DNA from: Paralithodes platypus
Taxonomy: Eukaryota > Arthropoda > Malacostraca > Decapoda > Lithodidae
Assembly: GCA_032716605.1 (NCBI GenBank)
Contig: CM064569.1
Location: 15,291,847 to 15,355,846, forward strand
Length of the DNA: 64,000 bases
Direction of reading: 5' to 3'
The notes beneath the pieces were generated by a model, which was given only the letters and a program-made list of their open reading frames with translations, was not told the origin of the DNA and made no database searches. Below, in pieces: positions 56,417 to 64,000 of the stretch. Position numbers and translations under genes: made by a program. Each line of letters begins with the position of its first letter. The first letter of the stretch is position 1.

Positions 56417-56783
56417 GGGGGTAGTACTCGCTTTTTATGGACCCCCTTCTCCCTCATGTTTAGCATATTAGTTTTGAAGTTGTAAGACGTTCGTTTCGTT
56501 AGTTTGGCGATTTTGAGAACTTTCGCCTCATTTTGTTTTGGTCAATATTAAGACCTTTCGTGTCCTTTTGGTGTCGAGTTTTCCTGGCGAGCGATAGCGA
56601 GCCTGTGATTTTAGAAGGAGTCGGCCTTCGGCCGGGACATTTTTCTACCGACAGATTTATACAATTTATCTTGAAAGGGGGTCTAGTGGGTGTTTTTTCT
56701 AAGCTTGATGGAGGTCTAGCGAGGAAACTCAAACATTTATAAGTACATAAATACATAGACCAAAAACCAAGCACTACCCCCTC
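56417..56783 (+). mobile_element. MITE, family B
   Basis: TTAA at 56413-56416, GGGGGTAGTACTCGCTTTTT, GGCGAGCGATAGCGAGCC, GGCCTTCGGCCGGGACATTT, AAGCTTGATGGAGGTCTAGC, ending AGCACTACCCCC. The right TTAA is lost. Confidence 0.9.
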
Positions 56784-56825
56784 TGATACAGTTGAAGGGT
56801 ACGATGGCTGGCTTCACGTTGGCCT

Positions 56826-59655
56826 GCAGGGGTTTATATAGGCTACTACTACAACCTTCACACACTATTTACTTTTAAGGGGGTTTATATACTACTACAA
56901 CCTTCACACACTATTTACTTTTAAGGGGGTTTATATACTACTACAACCTTCACACACTATTTACTTTTAAGGGGGTTTATATACTACTACAACCTTCACA
57001 CACTATTTACTTTTAAGGGGGTTTATATACTACTACAACCTTCACACACTATTTACTTTTAAGGGGGTTTATATACTACTACAACCTTCACACACTATTT
57101 ACTTTTAAGGGGTTTTATATACTACTACAACCTTCACACACTATTTACTTTTAAGGGGGTTTATATACTACTACAACCTTCACACACTATTTACTTTTAA
57201 GGGGGTTTATATATACTACAACCTTCACACACTCTTTAATTTTAAGTTTTTTTTTATACTACTACAATCTTCACACACTATTTACTTTTAAGGGGGTTTA
57301 TATACTACTACAACCTTCACACACTATTTACTTTTAAGGGGTTTATATACTACTACAACCTTCACACACTATTTACTTTTAAGGGGTTTATATACTACTA
57401 CAATCTTCACACACTATTTACTTTTAAGGGGGTTTATATACTACTACAACCTTCACACACTATTTACTTTTAAGGGGGTTTATATACTACTACAACCTTC
57501 ACACACTATTTACTTTTAAGGGGGTTTATATACTACTACAATCTTCACACACTATTTACTTTTAAGGGGGTTTATATACTACTACAACCTTCACACACTA
57601 TTTACTTTTTAGCCGGTTTATATACTACTACAACCTTCACACACTATTTACTTTTAAGGGGGTTTATATACTACTACAACTTCACACACTATTTACTTTT
57701 AAGGGGGTTTATATACTACTACAACCTTCACACACTCTTTAATTTTAAGTTTTTTTTTATACTACTACAATCTTCACACACTATTTACTTTTAAGGGGGT
57801 TTATATACTACTACAACCTTCACACACTATTTACTTTTAAGGGGGTTTATATACTACTACAACCTTCACACACTATTTACTTTTAAGGGGGTTTATATAC
57901 TACTACAACCTTCACACACTATTTACTTTTAAGGGGGTTTATATACTACTACAACCTTCACACACTATTTACTTTTAAGGGGGTTTATATACTACTACAA
58001 CCTTCACACACTATTTACTTTTAAGGGGTTTATATAGGCTACTACTACAACCTTCACACACTATTTACTTTTAAGGGGGTTTATATACTACTACAACCTT
58101 CACACACTATTTACTTTTAAGGGGGTTTATATACTACTACAACCTTCACACACTATTTACTTTTAAGGGGGTTTATATAGGCTACTACTACAACCTTCAC
58201 ACACTATTTACTTTTAAGGGGGTTTATATACTACTACAACCTTCACACACTATTTACTTTTAAGGGGGTTTATATACTACTACAACCTTCACACACTATT
58301 TACTTTTAAGGGGGTTTATATAGGCTACTACTACAACCTTCACACACTATTTACTTTTAAGGGGGTTTATATACTACTACAACCTTCACACACTATTTAC
58401 TTTTAAGGGGGTTTATATACTACTACAACCTTCACACACTATTTACTTTTAAGGGGGTTTATATACTACTACAACCTTCACACACTATTTACTTTTAAGG
58501 GGGTTTATATACTACTACAACCTTCACACACTATTTACTTTTAAGGGGGTTTATATACTACTACAACCTTCACACACTATTTACTTTTAAGGGGGTTTAT
58601 ATACTACTACAACCTTCACACACTCTTTAATTTTAAGTTTTTTTTTATACTACTACAATCTTCACACACTATTTACTTTTAAGGGGGTTTATATACTACT
58701 ACAACCTTCACACACTATTTACTTTTAAGGGGGTTTATATAGGCTACTACTACAACCTTCACACACTATTTACTTTTAAGGGGGTTTATATACTACTACA
58801 ACCTTCACACACTATTTACTTCTAAGGGGGTTTATATACTACTACAACCTTCACACACTATTTACTTTTAAGGGGGTTTATATACTACTACAACCTTCAC
58901 ACACTATTTACTTTTAAGGGGGTTTATATACTACTACAACCTTCACACACTATTTACTTTTAAGGGGGTTTATATAGGCTACTACTACAACCTTCACACA
59001 CTATTTACTTTTAAGGGGGTTTATATACTACTACAACCTTCACACACTATTTACTTCTAAGGGGGTTTATATACTACTACAACCTTCACACACTATTTAC
59101 TTTTAAGGGGGTTTATATACTACTACAACCTTCACACACTATTTACTTTTAAGGGTTTATATACTATTACAACCTTCACACACTATTTACTTTTAAGGGG
59201 GTTTATATATTACTACAACCTTCACACACTATTTACTTTTAAGGGGGTTTATATACTACTACAACCTTCACACACTCTTTAATTTTAAGTTTTTTTTTAT
59301 ACTACTACAACCTTCACACACTATTTACTTTTAAGGGGGTTTATATAGGCTACTACTACAACCTTCACACACTATTTACTTTTAAGGGGGTTTATATACT
59401 ACTACAACCTTCACACACTATTTACTTTTAAGTTTTTTTTTATACTACTACAACCTTCACACACTATTTACTTTTAAGAGGGTTTATATACTACTACAAC
59501 CTTCACACACTATTTACTTTTAAGGGGGTTTATATACTACTACAACCTTCACACACTATTTACTTTTAAGGGGGTTTATATACTACTACAACCTTCACAC
59601 ACTATTTACTTTTAAGGGGGTTTATATACTACTACAACCTTCACACACTATTTAC
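56826..59655. repeat. 46-bp tandem array (about 61 units) with recurring variants
   Basis: The unit is GGGGGTTTATATACTACTAC, AACCTTCACACACTATTTAC, TTTTAA. A TATAGGCTACTACT variant recurs near 56840, 58030, 58180, 58320, 58740, 58975 and 59345. A variant with CTCTTTAATTTTAAG and a T run recurs near 57235, 57730, 58625 and 59280. This indicates duplication of multi-unit blocks. Confidence 0.97.
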
Positions 59656-59679
59656 TTTTTCGTTGATTTTTTTTCTTCT

Positions 59680-59995
59680 ATATTCCTAATACTCCCTCTC
59701 GGGCAATATAATAATACAATGTCTGAGAGCCTGTACATTTAACCGTTCTACATTGAACGGAGAAGCCTGTGATGTCTCGTTCCAGTCTAGGGGGTGAGAC
59801 ATGTGAAGCACTTTTAGCTGCAACCAGCCCCTGCCATCTTGCCTTCGCAGGATGCATGGGGCTTAGTTGCTCACTCATGGCTCGAAGCAGCCCCATCTCT
59901 GAAGCTGCCTCGCTGCAGTGCCTCACTGTCTCATCCCCTAGACTCGGACCCTCACTCTCAGAACGCCACCTATTGAGCAATGAACTCACTAGGCA
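59680..59995. repeat. Dispersed repeat R1 (copy 2)
   Basis: Shares CCCTCTCGGGCA, CTGAGAGCC, CGTTCCAGTCTAGGGGGTGA, GACATGTGAAGCAC, TGCCATCTTGCCTTCG and CCCCATCTCTGAAGC with 49905-50195. The internal inverted pair is CTAGGGGGTGAGACATGTGA and its partner CTCACTGTCTCATCCCCTAG. Confidence 0.78.
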
Positions 59996-60156
59996 TTGCA
60001 CCCCTGTAGCATATTTTGAAAATGGGAATATTCATACAGTGCTATTTAATCAGGGACACAATGAGGATATTTATTTGGCGTTTCGGTTGGCTTTGTGGTA
60101 GAGCTAATGCACTGATACTAGGTACAGCACAAATGACATCCCAATAATATCTTCCC

Positions 60157-60230
60157 ATTGACATATCGGGATTTGAACGTGGGTCCATTGGATTACCAGT
60201 CCAGTGGCAAGACCACTCCACCACACCTCC
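60157..60230 (-). repeat. Degenerate tRNA-like sequence (Thr-like loop)
   Basis: Read in reverse, GGTGTGGTGGAGTGGTCTTG is A-box-like, GTGG and CCAC can pair as a D stem, TGGA-CTGGTAA-TCCA forms an anticodon-like hairpin with GGT, and ACGTTCAAATCCCG is B-box-like. The T stem and acceptor stem do not pair, so it is a tRNA-derived repeat or decayed tRNA, not a functional gene. Confidence 0.6.
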
Positions 60231-60237
60231 CCTTTAA

Positions 60238-60364
60238 GGGGGTAGTACTCGCTTTTTCTTGATCCCCTTCTCCCTCATGTTTAGCATATTAGTTTTGAGG
60301 TCTTAAGACGTTCGTTCCGTTAGTTTGGCGATTTTGAGACCTTTCGCCTCATTTTTGTCAATAG
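60238..60364 (+). mobile_element. Left end of a family B MITE, truncated
   Basis: TTAA at 60234-60237, GGGGGTAGTACTCGCTTTTT, then through ACCTTTCGCCTCATTTTTGT; similarity stops at about 60364. Confidence 0.85.
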
Positions 60365-60616
60365 TCTGACTGGTAGGAAGGCGGGAATAGAACCGGCATT
60401 AGGAAGGCGGTGGTAGGAAGGTAGGAAGACTGCAGGTAATACATATAAACCAGACCTGAACGCTGCTCTGTGGAGGCAGCAGTTTAAGTAATGCGTTATA
60501 TAAAGGGTAGCAAGCAGGGGGCGGACAAAAGAAAATAACAAAACTATTAACCCTTCTGGTGGAGTCATATAGTTGGCTATGCCCGGTATATATACGATTT
60601 ATATACATTTTAGGAT
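60365..60616. other. Unidentified sequence between two family B copies
   Basis: GGTAGGAAGGCGG is repeated (60370-60425); the rest is single-copy with no coding support. Confidence 0.5.
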
Positions 60617-61021
60617 TTAGGGAGTAGTGTTTGTGTTTTTGGTCTATATACTGTATGTATACTGTATGTATACTGTATGTATATATATTTATATATTTAT
60701 ATATTTATTTTCGAGTTTCCTCGCTAGACCTCCATCAAGCTTAAAAAATACCCCCTAGACCCCCTTTGAAGATATCTTTGTTAATTTTTCGGTAGAAAAA
60801 TGTCCCGGCCAAAGGCCGATTCCTTCTAAAATTACAGGCTCACTATCGCTCGCTAGGACAAAATCGACACCTAAATGGCACGAAAGGTCTTAATATTGAC
60901 AAAGTAATGAGTCGAAAAGTCATAAAATCGCTAAACTAACGAAACGAACTTCTTAAAATCTCAGAACTAATATGCTAAACATGAGGGAGAAGGGGGTCCA
61001 TAAAAAGCGAGTACTACCCCC
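60617..61021 (-). mobile_element. MITE, family B, minus strand
   Basis: Reverse reading starts after TTAA (61022-61025) with GGGGGTAGTACTCGCTTTTT and passes GAGCGATAGTGAGCCTG, GGCCTTTGGCCGGGACATTT and AAGCTTGATGGAGGTCTAGC. Near 60640-60710 it has gained a TATACTGTATG/TATATTTA run before the end at about 60617. Confidence 0.9.
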
Positions 61022-61219
61022 TTAAGACAGATGTAGTCAGACCCGCACCTTAGAAGACATGGTTTGAATTGGTATGAATAGGGCTGATCAAGTGTCCATT
61101 ATAATCTACCTATTAAAAGATATCGGTGGTAATCAACCCATCTTATACCAATTAGAAGGGTAAATCACTATCATTATACCCAATTATCTTATATTAAGTT
61201 ACATTAAACCTCTATTACT

Positions 61220-61324
61220 AACCCCAATGCACTAGAATAAACTAATGAAAGCATATGGTCCTCCCGGGATTCGAACTCGGGACACCACACCCAGAACATA
61301 AGCATCTACACCATTACCCCACCT
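61220..61324 (-). repeat. tRNA-related SINE S1, minus strand, partial tail
   Basis: Reverse reading has GGTGGGGTAATGGTGTAGAT, GAGTTCGAATCCCGGGAGG and a shortened tail ending TGCATTGGGGTT. Same family as 26185-26336. Confidence 0.82.
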
Positions 61325-61509
61325 TTTTAATACCCTTTCTATACACTTGTTTGTTTACAGTTACGTGTGGAAGAGAGGTGTGAAAGAAAAGAACTGAAAC
61401 AACTTGGAGGGAAAGGTTAAGGGGGGTCATCGGCTATTTTTATCTTCCTCTAATTTTCTCTCTTTCCCTGGCTTGTATCCATTCGGCCCCATTCAGCCAA
61501 CTCTTTTAA

Positions 61510-62325
61510 AGGTGGGGGTGCATGGGTTGAGGTAAACATGGACAAATAATCGCCAACCTGCATATAATTATCTTGTAAAATGCAATGTCACTGAAATAAT
61601 TATTAACACTCAAAGAGTGGGTGGTGGAGTATATTTGACTGTGCCGCCCAGCAGGAGGTTTTACCGTAAACGAGCTTGTTTCCGTGCTCGTTTTCATGCA
61701 TAAACAAGAGCCAGAGCGTAATACAAGTATGTATCCCTGAAAGGGCGCTAATTCAGCTTTCCAATGACACCAGAACCATCCTTCTACGATCACTGGTTGT
61801 CTTGCAACGATCGTGCAACCGAAGGGCAAAATCGGTAAAATACGGTAATTTTCTTACATTATTACGAACGAGTGAGAGAGGGTGGAGTACAAAGGAGTAC
61901 ATCTCAGTAGCTCCACGGCCACCGTGGCGAGCGGTCATGAGGTATACGCTCCTCCCACCACTCCGCTCTCTCTCAGAGCACATTACGTGCTCAAAATTGC
62001 ACTCGACAATAGCCGTGACCTGCCACATAGGCCACATTTATTTCACTCGACAATAACCCAAAGAAGGGTTAACAATGGTATAAAGGATTTTGCGGATCGT
62101 CTATACCGGGCCTGTGACATCATAGTGACGTCACACCAGTATCCTTATCCTAGACTGGATGGTGAACTTACACTCATGTGACGTCACAGGCCTGGTATAG
62201 ACGATCCACAAAATCTTTTATACCATTGTTAATAATTATTTCAGTGCCATTGCATTTTGCAAGATAATTATGTATAGCTTGGTGATTATCATTCCATGTT
62301 TATCTCAACCCATGCACCCCCACCT
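61510..62325. mobile_element. 816-bp TTAA-flanked TIR element nested in a MITE
   Basis: Ends AGGTGGGGGTGCATGGGTTG and its inverted copy CAACCCATGCACCCCCACCT, with TIRs of about 105 bp (inward to CACTGAAATAATTATTAACA). TTAA occurs at 61506-61509 and 62326-62329. No transposase is visible; ORFs of 94-126 codons on both strands show no domain, so it is non-autonomous. Confidence 0.9.
62069..62232. repeat. Internal inverted repeat, 50-bp arms
   Basis: Left TTAACAATGGTATAAAGGAT through CCGGGCCTGTGAC and right GTCACAGGCCTGG through ACCATTGTTAA are inverted. Two TGACGTCA octamers lie between and at the arm tips. It may be a further nested element or part of the outer TIR. Confidence 0.85.
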
Positions 62326-62669
62326 TTAAGACGTTTATCCCCATCCAGGTGTCGATTTCTTCCTGGCGAGCGATAACGAGCCAGCATTGTATGGAGAAAT
62401 CCGGCTTCGCCGGAGAAATTTTTCTAACGAAATATGTACAAATTTAGCTTGCTGTCAAAAACAAAAATATATATATGCTGGCTCGCTACCGCTCGCCAGG
62501 AAAACATTGACACCTGGATGGGGGTAAACGTCTTAAGATAGTAGGCTGAATGTGGCCAAATGGATACAAGCCAAGAGAGAGAAAGAAAAAAAGCGAGGTG
62601 GGCTCCCTTAATGTTGATTGTGCTTTAATGAAAATGCTTCATTCGTAGCATAGTCAGTTGTAATAATTG

Positions 62670-62714
62670 CTGAGAGAGAGAGAGAGAGATATATATATAT
62701 ATATATATATATAT
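62670..62714. repeat. (GA)n and (TA)n microsatellites
   Basis: (GA)n to 62689 followed by (TA)n to 62714. Confidence 0.93.
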
Positions 62715-63130
62715 TGTGACATACGGAGCCCTGTATGTTAATTTAAGAGTTAGAATTAGAGTTCAAGGAGCCAAACTACCCAAGTGGTGAAGCAGACTAG
62801 CGAACGAGCGAGTGGGCAAACCATCTCGCCCCATACCAGCTCGCCCCATACCTCGATGACCGATGCTATGACGTATGATCGACGCCAGGAGCTGTGAATG
62901 GACCTCGCACCTGTTATGTGATTCGAGGAGCTATGATTGGCGCCGGCACCACCCGCCGCCTCCTGATTCGTTCCTACACCATCATTGTTTGGTATATAAG
63001 ACCCGAGTTGTGGGCATTCAAATCAGTCTCATTTGGAGTTGGGAAGGTGAACTTGCAGCTGGAGGAAGACGGGGTGAAGTATTATAATGGGATTGTGACT
63101 GTCAGTCAGATTATATAAATGTGTGTTAAG
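62715..63130 (+). other. Possible LTR (U3-R region)
   Basis: Starts TGTGACATACGGAGCCC directly after (TA)n, as many LTRs begin with TGT. It has a GC-rich stretch with the direct repeat CTCGCCCCATACC (62827 and 62842) and a strong core promoter. No second LTR, primer-binding site or gag/pol was found in the window, so this could instead be a host promoter. Confidence 0.35.
62993..63028 (+). promoter_or_regulatory. TATA box plus initiator
   Basis: TATATAAG at 62993-63000 and TCAGTC at 63023-63028, an arthropod-type initiator. The TATA start lies about 32 bp upstream of the initiator A, the canonical spacing. Confidence 0.5.
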
Positions 63131-63217
63131 TGTGTTCGGTGTAAACACTTATGTTATGTTGGTTAGTGAGATATGTGATTGGGAATTAACGTGATGTGTT
63201 TAATGTGTGTAATGTGT

Positions 63218-63365
63218 TTAACTATTTAATTGGGAATTAACGTGAACGCTACTATTACGTGCTTAACTATTTGATTGCGAATTAACGTTAACGCTACTAT
63301 TTATGTACTTAACTATTTGATTGGGAATTAACGTTAACGCTATTATTATGTACTTAACTATTTTA
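63218..63365. repeat. 45-46 bp tandem repeat, about 3.3 units
   Basis: CTTAACTATTTGATTGGGAA then TTAACGTTAACGCTACTATT repeats starting near 63218, 63262, 63308 and 63353. Confidence 0.88.
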
Positions 63366-64000
63366 GTTGACTAACTTGTGGACTAAAGCAACTCTTTAAG
63401 TAATTGGGTTATGATGAAAGTAATACTATTGTTTTATATTAATACTTACGAGTTCTTTCATTTTCTTTGAATTAAGCTTACAGTGCTTAATGGTGCTTAG
63501 TACGGTGATGCTATTGTCTCTTATTAGTAATATCGCCTTAAACTAACATGGCTGTGTTAATATTACTTCTAGTGATTTTCTAAGCTGAAGAAAATTCTTT
63601 TGCTTCAAAATATTTCTTTTTGCTTTTCATATTATTTGAGTGAGACCTGAATCGAATCTATGAAACGATCCTGTAACTTTATTTACTCATAATCAAACCT
63701 CAATGTTACGTGGTTAAGAAATAAATTTAACTAATTATTAAATATATATCTAACTTTTTATGTGACTTTGATATTACTCCTGATGATAATAATAATATAA
63801 TACTATTAACGTAAGACAAGAACCAAGAATAATTACATTAAATATAAATAAAAGGACATAAGAAAACTATCTAGTCATTTCAAAGAGGGTAAGAGACAGA
63901 AATATTCTTACTTTAATATTTATCTTTCAAGACTTTTTATAAAATTAATAGTCCTTCTTTAGCTATAACTTATTCGTTTCATAACCATAGCCTACTAAGC
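63366..64000. other. No gene seen
   Basis: AT-rich single-copy DNA to the window end; no ORF, RNA or TIR signal recognised. Confidence 0.5.

Larger units (their letters stand above)
61421..62607. mobile_element. Foldback MITE, family A, split by a nested TTAA element
   Basis: The outer TTAA sites are 61417-61420 and 62608-62611. The left piece ends at TCAGCCAACTCTTTTAA and the right piece resumes at TTAAGACGTTTATCCCCATC. Joined, these form the normal family A arm, with TTAA duplicated around the insertion. The right piece has GGCGAGCGATAACGAGCC and the full inverted arm. Confidence 0.92.

Overview
The window is repeat-saturated animal nuclear DNA. I found no host protein-coding gene that I can support. 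Every convincing protein signal belongs to a mobile element: CR1-like, Jockey-like and RTE-like LINEs, and one TIR-bounded element carrying a nuclease-like reading frame. Very long GA, CT, CA, TA, ATCT and GTCT microsatellites, many minisatellites, tRNA-derived repeats and dense TTAA-flanked MITEs suggest an arthropod, most likely a decapod crustacean. That taxonomic guess is inference.

Layout. 1-2004: a 37-bp array that grows out of the terminal repeat of a MITE. 2.4-9.6 kb: MITEs, a microsatellite cluster, inverted tRNA-related SINE copies, a CAGGG-ended TIR element and a minus-strand 5'-truncated CR1-like LINE (7300-8752). 9.7-12.65 kb: a heavily decayed minus-strand Jockey-like LINE with endonuclease and reverse transcriptase traces. 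12.66-15.42 kb: a pyrimidine-rich minisatellite with an inverted block. 15.4-19.99 kb: MITE family B copies, a 590-bp palindrome with tRNA-like ends, a 50-bp array inside a MITE and a 24-bp array inside another TIR element. 20116-22795: the most gene-like stretch, a long-TIR element whose single reading frame has four stops and no frameshift. It encodes a PIN/FEN1-like protein with a cysteine-rich tail.

28.5-39.45 kb is one 20-bp minisatellite domain, broken by two copies of a CR1-like LINE 'b' (28690-30116 plus, 35852-37793 minus), one long copy of CR1-like LINE 'a' (30253-33702, with an esterase ORF1 end and a frameshifted ORF2), a 3' tail of LINE a, and an unidentified 0.4-kb insert. 39.9-41.3 kb holds a near-perfect tRNA-like palindrome and an RTE-like LINE. 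42-44.3 kb: a 38-bp array, a family B MITE and a 29-bp array in direct succession. 46.8-55.2 kb: several family A MITEs, a LINE fragment, and 22-, 21- and about 43-bp arrays. 56.4-59.66 kb: a family B MITE followed by a 2.8-kb 46-bp array. 60.2-62.6 kb: nested MITEs. 62715 to the end: a possible LTR with a TATA/initiator promoter, then AT-rich unique sequence.

TTAA-flanked elements fall into at least four groups: A (GGG ends, foldback), B (GGG ends), C (CCC ends, piggyBac-like) and two larger elements. A and B share a palindrome-like core, GGCGAGCGATAGCGAGCC. An unexpected recurrent signal is the micro-insertion TA-CCGG-TA. It appears in four unrelated repeat contexts for which the same window also contains the uninserted TA version, so it looks like a transposon excision footprint or another insertion process. 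No system of cooperating host genes is visible; the biology here is repeat birth, nesting and decay.
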